Assembly (NCBI GenBank): GCA_965230225.1
Contig: CBDDKM010000002.1
Location: forward strand, 62,001-126,000
Direction: 5' to 3'
Length of the DNA stretch: 64,000 bases
Origin: CALSMU01 sp965230225
GTDB lineage: Bacteria; Bacteroidota; Bacteroidia; Flavobacteriales_D; Parvicellaceae
The translations under genes were made by a program, and so were the position numbers. Of the stretch, positions 1-9,900 are shown in pieces (within the stretch, counting starts at the first letter, position 1; each line of letters starts with the position of its first letter). The notes under the pieces are model-generated. The model saw only the letters and a program-made list of their open reading frames with translations, was not told where the DNA came from and did not search any database.

Positions 1-228
1 GTGTTCTTACCTAACCTTCATGGGTACGATCCATTATCTTACGAATTAATGATCTTTAACAGATGGGGTGATTTAATCTTCCAATCTGCGCATCCATCGA
101 TTGGATGGGATGGAACTTATAAAGGAGCTCCTGCACAAACAGATGTCTACGTATGGAAAATACGTGTTAAAGACCAAATTGGTGGAGAATTCAAAGACTA
201 CATCGGACATGTTACCTTGTTAAGATAG
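1..228 (+). CDS. T9SS type B sorting (CHU_C) domain, 3' end of a larger adhesin gene
   Basis: This is the C-terminal tail of a secreted protein whose start lies outside the window. The 75 visible residues match the gliding-motility-associated CHU_C domain: an FNRWG core near residue 19, then WDGTYKG, then a closing GHVTLLR. In the type IX secretion system this tail directs passage across the outer membrane and is normally removed or used for attachment. The same pattern ends the genes at 6968, 32334, 37066 and 57273. The GTG at the first base should not be read as the start, because the domain is already under way there. No PorP/SprF gene follows it, unlike the minus-strand adhesins here. Confidence 0.9.
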   Translation: MFLPNLHGYDPLSYELMIFNRWGDLIFQSAHPSIGWDGTYKGAPAQTDVYVWKIRVKDQIGGEFKDYIGHVTLLR

Positions 229-257
229 GTACCACTTTTATTAACATAAAAAGAAGG

Positions 258-290
258 GGCGATCATTACTGGTCGCCTTTTTTTATTTTT
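258..290 (+). terminator. Rho-independent terminator after the CHU_C gene
   Basis: A seven-base-pair stem (ggcgatc with ggtcgcc, one G-U pair) encloses a six-base loop at 265-270 and is followed by a run of T from 278. It lies 30 bases after the stop codon and 10 bases before the next start, so it separates the adhesin from the glycosyltransferase-like gene. Confidence 0.85.
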
Positions 291-300
291 ATGCGATCGA

Positions 301-2526
301 ATGGGTTTGGTTAGAAAACATATTGGGCTTTTAGTTGGGTTGGTATTAATCACTTTAGCATTATATCCCACCCTCAATAATGGAATGCTTTTCTGGGACG
401 ACCATGCTTATATTCTGGAAAATGAACTGGCTCATTCTTTATCAACCGACAACATTAAAAATGCTTTTAGTACTTCTTCGGTTAACTCCAACTATCATCC
501 TTTAACTCATTTATCGTGGGCAGTGGATTACTCCATAAATGGCAAAGGACCTGGATTGTTTCATTTGCATAATTTATTGCTGCACTTGCTAAATTCCATT
601 TTGGTTTACTTGTTCATTTTTTTGCTTTCTAAAAACACTAAAATAGCCACGGTAGCCATTATTTTGTTCGGATTGCACCCTATGCATGTAGAATCTGTTG
701 CATGGATATCGGCGAGAAAGGATTTGTTATACAGCTTCTATTTCCTTCTAGCTATGATCGTTTATTCTTTGCGATATCGAGGAAACCGAAAAGCCATCTA
801 TTACTTAACAGGGGCCTATTTATGCTTTCTGCTTTCTCTACTCTCCAAAGGAATGGCTATAACACTCCCACTTATACTACTAGCAATAGATTATTATCAC
901 CACCAAAAGGATTGGAAAAAACTAGTACTGGAAAAGATTCCATTCATTATAACAGCATTATTCTTTGCGTACATCGGATATCTTGGACAGGGAGAAGGGC
1001 AAGCACTTAATGATCTTGAAGAAGTTTCCTTTATCAAACGAATATTTGTTGCATCCTATGGTGTGGTTTTCTACATCATTAAGCTGTTTATTCCAGAGGG
1101 TTTATCAGCATTCCATCCCTACCCAGCAGGAGACTTACCCTGGTACTTTTATGTATCTATAGTTCCTGTGCTACTATTAATTTATGGAATTTTCAAAGGC
1201 ATTAGAAAAAATCGCACCATGTCATTTGGTGTTTTATTCTTTCTAATTTCCATTGCTCCAGTAATTCAATTAGTCCCTTTTGGTCTGGCTGTTGTTGCAG
1301 AACGATATACCTATCTTCCTTACGTTGGACTAATATTCGTTTTGGCATTTTGGTGGGAGAAGCTCTTAAAACAAACCCAGAGAAAGCCTATTATTTATGT
1401 TACCTCCTGTCTTTATGTAATTGGTCTAGGCACCATTTCATTTCAGCAAAGCCACATTTGGAAAAATGATAAAACTCTTTGGACTCAGGTAATAGAAGAA
1501 TATCCCGATCATTATTTTGCATACGCCAATGTAGCAGACTATTGTCTGGAATACGGAAACAATGATTGTGCCCTTGAACATTATAACAAAACCATTGAAA
1601 GAGAAAACCGATACTATTTGGCCTATAATAATCGGGGGCTAATACACCAAAGCAATGGCAATTTGGACCTGGCTCTTTCTGATTTTGAAAAAGCCATAGA
1701 ACTAGGGAATTATACCAAAGCTTATATTAATGCTGGAGTAATATACTACAATAACAATCAGGATTCGTTAGCCTTACTGGCATTTAACGAGGCAATTAAA
1801 CACGACTCCACTTATGCTTTAGCCTGGTTTAATCTGGGGAATATTCATTTCCGTTCTGGTCAATATGAAAAAGCTTTGCAAGATTTTAACAAGGCTGAAT
1901 CAATGGGGTACCAACATTACAATTTCCTGATCATTCGTTCAAAAGCTCACCTCCAACTTGGTAATGTTGAAGATGCTTTTAATGACTTACAAAATCAAAC
2001 GGTAAAGTACCCAAAACCTAACAGTTATATTGAGTTTGGTTGGTTTTACCACCAACGAAAAGAATACCAAAATGCTATTCAGCAGTATAATTTTGCACTG
2101 CTCGAAGGTCCTAACAGAAACGCATTTGTTAATCGTGGATTAGCCTATTATTTAATTAATGACTACTCTTCAGCACTGAATGATTACAACGCTGCACTCG
2201 AAATGGACAGCAACTTCTACCCTACTTATCACAACAGAGCTTTGGTGTATCAAGCATTAAATGACACAACACAAGCTCTACAAGATTTTAATCAAGCCTT
2301 GAAATACTCCAATAGCTTACCTAATATTGTTAAGGACAAAACAAAATTATTAATAGCAATAGAGGACTTTGAAAGTGCCTTAACCAGTATCAATTCAATT
2401 ACTGACAATCAAAAAGATGGAGAGTCCTATTTTCTTCGATCCAAAATTCATGAAGCATTGGGCAATGCAAAGCTTTCTCTAAATGATATTGATCAATCGA
2501 AAAAACTGGGCTACGTCCTTCAATAA
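301..2526 (+). CDS. GT-C fold membrane glycosyltransferase-like protein with C-terminal TPRs (TMTC-like)
   Basis: A 741-residue integral membrane protein. About the first 390 residues are a multi-pass domain with hallmarks of GT-C enzymes and TMTC-type O-mannosyltransferases: an acidic pair and histidine in the first periplasmic loop (FWDDHAYI, Asp33-Asp34), HPLTHLSW, and the LHPMHVESVAWISARKD stretch near residue 125. Residues about 400-741 are tetratricopeptide repeats of 34 residues (for example AYNNRGLIHQSNGNLDLAL). Family enzymes move a sugar from a polyprenyl-phosphate donor to a protein or glycan on the outer face of the membrane. The neighbours at 2582-6029 look able to make such a donor, so a functional link is inferred. 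The acceptor and sugar cannot be read from sequence. Confidence 0.75.
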   Translation: MGLVRKHIGLLVGLVLITLALYPTLNNGMLFWDDHAYILENELAHSLSTDNIKNAFSTSSVNSNYHPLTHLSWAVDYSINGKGPGLFHLHNLLLHLLNSILVYLFIFLLSKNTKIATVAIILFGLHPMHVESVAWISARKDLLYSFYFLLAMIVYSLRYRGNRKAIYYLTGAYLCFLLSLLSKGMAITLPLILLAIDYYHHQKDWKKLVLEKIPFIITALFFAYIGYLGQGEGQALNDLEEVSFIKRIFVASYGVVFYIIKLFIPEGLSAFHPYPAGDLPWYFYVSIVPVLLLIYGIFKGIRKNRTMSFGVLFFLISIAPVIQLVPFGLAVVAERYTYLPYVGLIFVLAFWWEKLLKQTQRKPIIYVTSCLYVIGLGTISFQQSHIWKNDKTLWTQVIEEYPDHYFAYANVADYCLEYGNNDCALEHYNKTIERENRYYLAYNNRGLIHQSNGNLDLALSDFEKAIELGNYTKAYINAGVIYYNNNQDSLALLAFNEAIKHDSTYALAWFNLGNIHFRSGQYEKALQDFNKAESMGYQHYNFLIIRSKAHLQLGNVEDAFNDLQNQTVKYPKPNSYIEFGWFYHQRKEYQNAIQQYNFALLEGPNRNAFVNRGLAYYLINDYSSALNDYNAALEMDSNFYPTYHNRALVYQALNDTTQALQDFNQALKYSNSLPNIVKDKTKLLIAIEDFESALTSINSITDNQKDGESYFLRSKIHEALGNAKLSLNDIDQSKKLGYVLQ

Positions 2527-2581
2527 TAAAGTTTCAATTCCCAGCTTTTATCTATTTTAGCGAAACCGATTCACCTCCATA

Positions 2582-3448
2582 ATGAATTCCTTCGGAGAAA
2601 TAATTAAACTCATCAGAGTACACCAGTGGACCAAAAACCTTTTGATTTTTGTTCCAGGTTTTTTTGCGGGTACGCTAACAGCCGAATCCCTCACGACATT
2701 AACCATGGGTTATTTTGCGTTTTGTTTCTTCTCCAGTTGTGTATACATCTTTAACGACTATCTGGACAGAGATGCTGACCGGCTTGATGAAAAGAAAAAA
2801 AATAGGCCTCTTGTAAGTGGTAGTGTATCTATAGGAACAGCTTTTGGAGTAGCTGGAGCATTAGCTATAGGAGGAGGAGTATTAGTGAGCTTATTACCGC
2901 TGTATTTTATATATGTAATTGGAAGCTATTTATGCATCAATCTATTGTATTCCATTTGGTTAAAACATGTGCCTATTGTGGATGTTGTAATAATTGCTGT
3001 TGGGTTCTTACTACGTGTATTTGGAGGAGGATTCTTAATTGAAGTAGAGCTTTCCAAATGGTTGATATTACTTACCTTTTTTGTTTCATTATTGATTGCT
3101 TTCGCCAAACGGAGAAATGAATTATTAAGTCCTAACCCGGAAGCCATACGACCTGCCCTAAAAGGCTACAACATCAAATTTACCGATCTTAGTATTACTG
3201 CTTTATCAGGGATATGTGTCATCTTCTATGTTATGTACACCATAGACCCTGAAGTAACCGTACGACTCAACTCATCCTACATTTACTTAACGGTTATTTG
3301 GGTAATTCTTGGTTTTTTACGCTACTTACAACAAGTATTTGTAAACAATAATGCCGGTGCTCCAGCAGAGTTACTTATTGAAGATCATTGGCTCAAGGGA
3401 ATCATCATACTTTGGCTGGGCAGTTTCTACTATTTCCTGTATGTCTGA
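2582..3448 (+). CDS. UbiA-family prenyltransferase, probable polyprenyl-phosphate 5-phosphoribosyltransferase
   Basis: A 288-residue protein with about eight or nine membrane spans. The prenyl-diphosphate/Mg motif is visible as Asn58-Asp59-x-x-Asp62-x3-Asp66 (NDYLDRDAD), followed by NRPLVSG. A later AKRRNEL segment near residue 180 is typical of the decaprenyl-phosphate phosphoribosyltransferase branch (mycobacterial Rv3806c) rather than of ubiquinone or haem O enzymes. The family transfers 5-phosphoribose from PRPP to a polyprenyl phosphate. The next gene starts inside its stop region (eight-base overlap) and resembles DprE1, which acts on the dephosphorylated product. The substrate is therefore well supported by context, though the lipid length is unknown. 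Confidence 0.85.
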   Translation: MNSFGEIIKLIRVHQWTKNLLIFVPGFFAGTLTAESLTTLTMGYFAFCFFSSCVYIFNDYLDRDADRLDEKKKNRPLVSGSVSIGTAFGVAGALAIGGGVLVSLLPLYFIYVIGSYLCINLLYSIWLKHVPIVDVVIIAVGFLLRVFGGGFLIEVELSKWLILLTFFVSLLIAFAKRRNELLSPNPEAIRPALKGYNIKFTDLSITALSGICVIFYVMYTIDPEVTVRLNSSYIYLTVIWVILGFLRYLQQVFVNNNAGAPAELLIEDHWLKGIIILWLGSFYYFLYV

Positions 3449-4724
3449 AAAAAGAAAAATAGCTAATTGGGGAAATTACCCGAGTATTGAGTCAAATGTT
3501 CTTGAGGCGGACAATTTAGATGCATTGCAATCCATTATCAATAAGAATCAGGATATTATTGCTCGGGGAAACGGAAGGTCTTATGGTGACGCCTCTTTGA
3601 ACTCAACTGTTTTTTCTACCCTTCAGCTTAACCAAATTATCTCATTCGATGAGGATAAAGGCATTATAGAATGTGAATCAGGAGTGATGCTTTCTGATAT
3701 TTTGGAGAAAACAATTCCTAAAGGATATTTCTTAGAGGTAACTCCCGGCACTAAATACATTACTGTTGGTGGGGCCATTGCTTCGGATGTACACGGGAAA
3801 AATCATCATCACAAAGGGTGTTTTAGCTCCTGCTTAATGGACTTAAAATTACTGGATGAAAATGGCTCCATTACAACCTGTTCAAGAGAAGAGAACCAGG
3901 ATCTATTTTATCATACCATTGGAGGAATGGGATTATCAGGAATAATTATAAGTGCCAGATTTAAACTGCAGCCAATTACTACTTCATTTATCACTTATCA
4001 TAATGAAGTAGCTAACGATTTAAAAAGTTTAATGTCTTGCTTTACCAGACATCAGGAAAGTCCATATAGTGTTGCCTGGATAGATTGCCTATCCAAAGGA
4101 AGAGGCTTTTTTATGTCCGGAAGGCATGCAGATAATCATGAGTTACCAGAAAAGTTCAGAACAACACCTCTTAAAGCGGGTTTCAAAAGCAAATTCAATA
4201 TACCGTTTAACTTTCCTTCATTCGCTCTTTCCAGATTTACCATCAAATGCTTTAACTTCTTATACTACCATAAACAAAAGATCAAAAAGGAAAAGGGAAT
4301 AACCACATTAGACAAATTCTTTTACCCGTTGGACAGCATCAATAATTGGAACCGCATTTACGGCAAAAAAGGATTCATTCAGTACCAATGCGTTTTTCCT
4401 TTAGAATCTTCAGAACAGGGATTAGAATCAATATTAGACCTAGTAAAAAAGCATTCTACACCTCCATTTCTAACTGTTCTTAAATTAATGGGAGATGCAG
4501 ACCCGAAAGCACCCTGGTCTTTTCCTATGAAGGGTTACACCTTAGCAATGGATTTTAAGGTTCATTCGTCTTTACCAAAGTTGGTCCAACTGATGGATCA
4601 AGTAGTTAGTAAATATGGCGGTCGAATCTATTTGGCTAAAGATGCCATGTCTGGTAAAGATGTTATCATCACTCCTCCATCGGGTAAAAAGTTTTCATCC
4701 ATACAATCAAAAAGATTAAGTTAG
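3441..4724 (+). CDS. DprE1-like FAD oxidase of polyprenyl-phosphoryl ribose
   Basis: A 427-residue FAD_binding_4 oxidoreductase. ARGNGRSYGD at residues 41-50 is the flavin pyrophosphate loop, and GGAIASDVHGKNHHHKG near 110 is the diagnostic DprE1 stretch containing the conserved active-site histidine region. GGRIYLAKD near residue 395 carries the catalytic lysine. DprE1 oxidises the 2'-hydroxyl of decaprenylphosphoryl ribose as half of the epimerisation to arabinose. I chose the ATG at 3441 (MSEKRK), which overlaps the UbiA stop by eight bases; an upstream in-frame ATG at 3351 would add 30 residues that are only UbiA sequence read in another frame. The position of mycobacterial Cys387 is alanine here (Ala369), and the C-terminus is shorter than in M. 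tuberculosis. Confidence 0.85.
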   Translation: MSEKRKIANWGNYPSIESNVLEADNLDALQSIINKNQDIIARGNGRSYGDASLNSTVFSTLQLNQIISFDEDKGIIECESGVMLSDILEKTIPKGYFLEVTPGTKYITVGGAIASDVHGKNHHHKGCFSSCLMDLKLLDENGSITTCSREENQDLFYHTIGGMGLSGIIISARFKLQPITTSFITYHNEVANDLKSLMSCFTRHQESPYSVAWIDCLSKGRGFFMSGRHADNHELPEKFRTTPLKAGFKSKFNIPFNFPSFALSRFTIKCFNFLYYHKQKIKKEKGITTLDKFFYPLDSINNWNRIYGKKGFIQYQCVFPLESSEQGLESILDLVKKHSTPPFLTVLKLMGDADPKAPWSFPMKGYTLAMDFKVHSSLPKLVQLMDQVVSKYGGRIYLAKDAMSGKDVIITPPSGKKFSSIQSKRLS

Positions 4725-4728
4725 CGGA

Positions 4729-5451
4729 ATGAAAGCATTGATTTTGGGAGGAACATCCAGTGTTGCAGTAGAAACGGCTAAACTACTTTTAAATGATGGT
4801 TGGCATTTAACACTTTCTACTCGTAACCAGGGGAAAATGGAAGAAGTTGAAATGGAACTTCAGGAACATGCCATGAACATTGACACCCTGATATTTGATG
4901 CTGCAAAAACGAAAGAGCACATTTCAGAAATCCGAACTAAAGCTTTGGAATATGATGCCGTACTATGTTTCATAGGATACCTACCTGATGAATCCACCCC
5001 TTTTTCTTCTGAAGAAATACAAGAAGTAATGGATGTAAATCTTACCTCCATCTTAAAAATACTGGACATCTTTTCAGAAGCATTTGAGAAAAGGGGCAGC
5101 GGATCTATTCTGGGGGTATCATCGGTTGCTGGAGATCGTGGAAAAGCTAAAAACTTACTCTACTCTAGTGCCAAAGCTGGGTTCACCGCATACCTTTCAG
5201 GACTTAGAAACAAACTTAGCAAAAAGGGAATATCAGTTATCTCAGTTATCCCGGGCTATATGGATACAGAAATGACCAAAGGAATGGAACTCCCCAAAAG
5301 TTTAACTGTTTCTCCAAGACAGGCCGCTACTACCATTTTTAAAGCTTTTAAAAAAGGAAAAAGTGTGGTATACGTTTCCTGGAAATGGAGATGGTTAATG
5401 CTCATCATTAAGCACCTACCTGAAGGGGTTTATAAAAAAATGAATTTCTAA
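4729..5451 (+). CDS. DprE2-like short-chain dehydrogenase/reductase
   Basis: A 240-residue SDR protein. GGTSSVA at residues 8-14 stands in for the usual TGxxxGxG nucleotide loop. The catalytic region has SSVAGDRG followed by YSSAK (Tyr and Lys of the YxxxK pair), and IPGYMDTEMT follows. The SSVAGDRG...YSSAKAG combination resembles DprE2, the NAD(P)H reductase that converts the 2'-keto product of DprE1 to polyprenylphosphoryl arabinose. It starts four bases after the DprE1-like gene and its stop shares one base with the start of the HAD gene, so it is translated with them. Its function is inferred from this partnership; a lone SDR of this kind would not be assignable. Confidence 0.8.
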   Translation: MKALILGGTSSVAVETAKLLLNDGWHLTLSTRNQGKMEEVEMELQEHAMNIDTLIFDAAKTKEHISEIRTKALEYDAVLCFIGYLPDESTPFSSEEIQEVMDVNLTSILKILDIFSEAFEKRGSGSILGVSSVAGDRGKAKNLLYSSAKAGFTAYLSGLRNKLSKKGISVISVIPGYMDTEMTKGMELPKSLTVSPRQAATTIFKAFKKGKSVVYVSWKWRWLMLIIKHLPEGVYKKMNF

Positions 5452-6029
5452 TGAAGTTAGTGCTCTTTGATTTCGACGGTACTCTTACCACAAAGGACTC
5501 CTTCATCGCTTTTGCTGAATTCACTTCTGGTAAGAAGAAGGTAGCAGGACTGTATTACAAACACCTTTTTAAGGTCATCGGATATCGTATGGGCCTGTAT
5601 GATGGTGGTAAGCTAAAAGAAGCTATCCTAACGGATTTATATAAAGGAAAATCGGAAGTAGAAATGATAGAACTTGGTCAGTCTTTCTACGATAATGAAA
5701 TGACCAAAATTCTTCGATCAGATACTTTGGAAAAATTCAATCAACACAAAAGTAACGAAGACGAAATATGTTTGGTTTCTGCTTCATTGGACGTTTGGTT
5801 AAAACCCTTTTGCGATACTCATAACATCAAACTTATTTGTACGGAAATGGCATTTAATAATGGTACATGTACTGGCAAGCTTGCTACTCCAAACTGCAAC
5901 CATGAGGAAAAGAAAAAGAGGGTGCTTGAAGAGTACCAGCTAAGTAATTATGATGAAATTATTGCATACGGGGACTCGAAAGGAGATGAATTCCTTTTCG
6001 AGTTAGCCCATAAAAGTTTTAAAGTATAA
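5451..6029 (+). CDS. HAD-IB family phosphatase, candidate polyprenyl-phosphoryl-5-phosphoribose phosphatase
   Basis: A 192-residue HAD superfamily hydrolase. DFDGT at residues 7-11 provides the nucleophile Asp7 and acid/base Asp9, SAS near residue 106 is motif II, a lysine-rich stretch near 145 is motif III, and GDSKGDEF near 173 supplies the metal-binding aspartates. The subfamily resembles SerB-type phosphatases. Its start overlaps the SDR stop (TAATG). In a pathway that lays 5-phosphoribose on a lipid, a phosphatase must act before the DprE1 step; mycobacteria use a PAP2-type enzyme (Rv3807c), and this HAD protein is the obvious replacement here. That role is inference. The gene ends one base before the convergent gene at 6030. 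Confidence 0.8.
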   Translation: MKLVLFDFDGTLTTKDSFIAFAEFTSGKKKVAGLYYKHLFKVIGYRMGLYDGGKLKEAILTDLYKGKSEVEMIELGQSFYDNEMTKILRSDTLEKFNQHKSNEDEICLVSASLDVWLKPFCDTHNIKLICTEMAFNNGTCTGKLATPNCNHEEKKKRVLEEYQLSNYDEIIAYGDSKGDEFLFELAHKSFKV

Positions 6030-6956
6030 TTACTCTACCAGAGAAGACTTCTCAGTATTAGTATCCTTGCAAAGCTTAATTCCAAGCATGATCTCGTGCG
6101 ATCCTGAAGAATACTGAATTATTCCATTACCCGGTACAGCATAAGCATACCCCAGGTAGAACATATCTTTAATATTAGCGTGTAGCTGTGTCATTAAACC
6201 AGAGTGGGTTCTGTATCCCAACCCTAGTGAAACTAAATTATCGTACGTTCCTACCACATTAAAATCGATCTGTGAGAGTCCATTTCCGACTGTTTTATAC
6301 AAGAAGTTAGGCTCTACAGTAATGATATCCGAAACTTCATACTTATAGCTTCCAAACACCTGGAAATTTCTTCTTAAGTAGTACTCGCTACTTAATCCTT
6401 GAATATTAAAATCTACCTTTCTCTGGAAAATTTCAGGAACAGATACTCCAAATTGAATTCCGTTCCAGGAATAGAACGCTCCAAACTCAGAACTAAAAGT
6501 TACTCCTCTACTAGCACCCGACAATACAACATCATCATTCCCATCTAATACAGTAGCCTGAGAAGGGTCAGCATTTACCTGGTACATTCCTCCAGATAAT
6601 CCGAATCTCAAAATCTGTTCGTTTCCTAAATCAAGTTTATATCCATACGACACAACAGCAGACAAACGATCGATCATATCCGTACGATCCATCACAACCT
6701 GCCCTCCTACCGACATGTTTTCATTTAGCGAAGGGATTCCAGAGTGAACCATAAAGTAACTGGTTCTTGGAGCTCCTTCAAATCCTCCCCATTGAGATAA
6801 GTTACTAATGTACCCTTCGGCACACCCATTGTATCCTGCGTAAGCGGGGTTAATAGAAAACTTGTTTAACGAGTACAAGTTACTTTCCGGCATTTGTTGT
6901 CCATAAGTGGTCATCAACGATGCGACCATTAGTGTTATTCCAAATATCTTTTTCAT
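6030..6956 (-). CDS. PorP/SprF family outer-membrane protein, partner of the HYR adhesin
   Basis: A 308-residue protein with a signal peptide (MKKIFGITLMVASLMTTYG) and the family opening YSLNKFSINPAYAG followed by QWGGFEGAPRTSY. PorP/SprF proteins are outer-membrane beta-barrels of the type IX system. SprF is needed to export the adhesin SprB in Flavobacterium, and related copies are commonly paired with individual large type B substrates. The gene starts 11 bases after the giant adhesin stop on the same strand, so the two are probably co-transcribed and this barrel is the dedicated surface partner of that adhesin. It ends tail to tail with the HAD phosphatase gene. Confidence 0.9.
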   Translation of the reverse strand: MKKIFGITLMVASLMTTYGQQMPESNLYSLNKFSINPAYAGYNGCAEGYISNLSQWGGFEGAPRTSYFMVHSGIPSLNENMSVGGQVVMDRTDMIDRLSAVVSYGYKLDLGNEQILRFGLSGGMYQVNADPSQATVLDGNDDVVLSGASRGVTFSSEFGAFYSWNGIQFGVSVPEIFQRKVDFNIQGLSSEYYLRRNFQVFGSYKYEVSDIITVEPNFLYKTVGNGLSQIDFNVVGTYDNLVSLGLGYRTHSGLMTQLHANIKDMFYLGYAYAVPGNGIIQYSSGSHEIMLGIKLCKDTNTEKSSLVE

Positions 6957-6967
6957 CGTTAATTCGT

Positions 6968-9900
6968 TTATTTAGATAATCTCATTAGGGTTACTGGGCC
7001 TTTATAAGTGACTTCTCCATCACACTCGATTACGTAGAAGTAAGAACCATCCGGTAAGTTTTTACCATCTTTAGTTCCATCCCACTCGTTTTGGTATGAA
7101 GTAGTTTCGTATACTTTTTGTCCCCATCTGTTATAGATAGAAACTGTACATCCATCGATGTATTGAGTTTCTTTTACTTTCCAGGTATCGTTCTGACCAT
7201 CACCATTAGGTGTTAATAGGTCTGCGATTATTAAGCTTTGCTGACAACCACTATTGTCATCCATTTCAATGCTTAAATTAACCAGACAAGAATCAGTATT
7301 TCCATTAATATCTTGAGCAGTAATCCAAACTTCCATGCTTCCAACCCCTGTAAACATCTCACCAGCTGCAGGAGACTGAACAATAACTGGGTTAGAATCA
7401 CAATTATCGTTTATGGTTAGGATTTGTGCGTAATCAGGTAATGATACTTCACAGTTCTCATCCAGATAAACCACATCAGTATCAATACAATCAATTACTG
7501 GTGCAGTACTATCACCTGGAATCACATCAAACGAACAAGTAGCTGTATTTCCACTAGGGTCAGTTGCGGTTAAAGTAATTGTTGTTGTACTTGTAATCAA
7601 TGTTCCAATTGCAGGAGATTGAGTGATTACAGGAGTACAGTTATCAGTTACTACTGCATTCCAACTTAAATCAGGCAATGTATAACTACATACTGAATCG
7701 AATGGTACTGTTAGATCCCCTGAACAAGCTATGGTTGGGATTTCATTATCGTTAACTGTTACTGTGAAACTACAGCTATCAATATTTCCAGCTTCATCCT
7801 GCACGTAGTAAGTAACTGTTGTTACCCCTGCAGAGAAGTTAGATCCATCAATATCTCCTAATCCAGCTCCATTCATAGCTCCTGTTAGGCTATATGAAAT
7901 AGACAGGTTATTAGGGAAAGTACAGTTATCAGATAATCCTGTTGGAGTTAAACCGGTTACAATAGCTCCACAAGTTCCAGGGTCAGCATCAAATGTTGCA
8001 TCTCCAGGACAAGCTAATGATGGTGCAGTTGTATCGCTTACAATTACCGTTTGTGTTTGAACTGTTACATTTCCATTTCCATCATCGTAAGACCAGTTTA
8101 CAGTATAAGTTCCCTGAGTACTGTAAGACAACGGATCTGTAGTTGTTGCTGTAATTGATCCTGAACAATTATCAGTTGCTGTAGGTGCCGTTACAGATGC
8201 ACTACACTCTCCATATACATCAGCTAATGTAGCAGTATCTGGAACTGGAGAAATGGTATCCATTACTGTTACCTGTGCCACACAAGATGCAGAGTTTCCA
8301 GCACCATCAGTTACTGTTAGAGTAACGTTGGTAACTCCAAGGTTAAAGCAATAGAAATCCGTTTGAGATGCGCTATAAGTCATTCCCGAACAGTTATCCG
8401 TACTTCCTCCATCAATATCAGTATCAGCAATAGAAACTGTACCAGCTCCATCTAAATAAACTGTTATATCCTGACAAACTACTGTAGGAGGAACAATATC
8501 AATTAATGTTACATCAAATGAACAACTGTCCAAGTTTCCGTTTCCATCATCAGCAATCATCCAAATGGTTGTGTTTCCAGTTATCACTGTTCCGGCCACT
8601 GGGCTTTGAGTTACTGTGATGGATGCGCTACAGTTATCAGTTGTTGTCACTAATCCTGTGTAATCTAACAATGTAAATTCACAGTTAGCATTCGGGTTCT
8701 CTGATTGATCTCCAGGGCAAGTAACCACAGCTGGAGTAACATCGTCTACAATCACGGTTTGTGTTTGAGTGGATGTATTTCCATTCCCATCATCGTATGT
8801 CCAAGTTACTGTATATGTTCCTTGAGTATTGTATGTTGTTGGATCAACCGTTGTTGCAGTAATTGCTCCAGAACAGTTATCTGTTGCTGTTGGTGCAGTA
8901 AGCGTCACTGAACACTCTCCTGTAGCATCTGCTAAAGTAGCCACATCAGGAACCGGTGCCAATGTATCCATTACTGTTACATCAGATGTACAAGTTGCTG
9001 AGTTACTATTTCCGTCGATAACAGTTAATGTTACAGAAACTACTCCCAAATCAGCACAGCTAAATGCTGTTTGAGACGCTGCAAATGTTAATCCTGAACA
9101 GTTATCCGTACTTCCTCCATCCAGGTCAGCATCATTGATGTTTACATTTCCTGTTCCATCAAGGTAAACTGTAATATCCTGACAAACTGCTGTTGGAGCA
9201 ACTGCATCACTCAATATTACATTGAATGAACAACTGTCTAAGTTTCCATTTCCATCATCTCCAATCAACCATACTTGAGTAGTACCTGTAATTAAAGTAC
9301 CTACCGCTGGGTTTTGAGTAACGGTAATGGTTGAACTACAGTTATCTGTTGTAGTTGCTAATCCTGTATAATCTATTAAGGTAAACTCACAGTTAGCATT
9401 CGGATTCTCTGTTTGATCTCCTGCACATGTTACTGATGGCGCAGTAACATCATCTACAATCACTGTTTGTGTTTGAGTAGATGTGTTTCCATTTCCATCG
9501 TCGTAAGTCCAGTTTACAGTATAAGTTCCCTCTGTATTATAAGTAGTTGGATCAACTGTTGTTGCTGTTACAGTTCCCGCACAGTTATCTGTGGCAGTTG
9601 GTGCAGTAACATTTACGTTACACTCTCCTGTTACATCCGCTAGTGGAGCTACATCTGCTACCGGTACAATTGAATCGATCACTGTTACATCAGATGTACA
9701 AGTCGCTGTATTGCTATTTCCATCCGTTACTGTTAAAGTAATGGTGTTAACTCCTAAGTGAGTACAATCGAATGCCGTTTGAGAAGCACTAAAAGTAAGT
9801 CCAGTACAGTTATCCGTACTTCCTCCGTCTAAATCAACTCCATTGATAGTAGCATTTCCTGTTACATCAAGGTAAACATCGATGTCCTGACAAACTGCTG

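Noticed and set aside
3351..3440. 30-residue N-terminal extension of the DprE1-like protein
   Set aside because: It is UbiA coding sequence in another frame. The ATG at 3441 begins where DprE1 homology starts and overlaps the UbiA stop by only eight bases.
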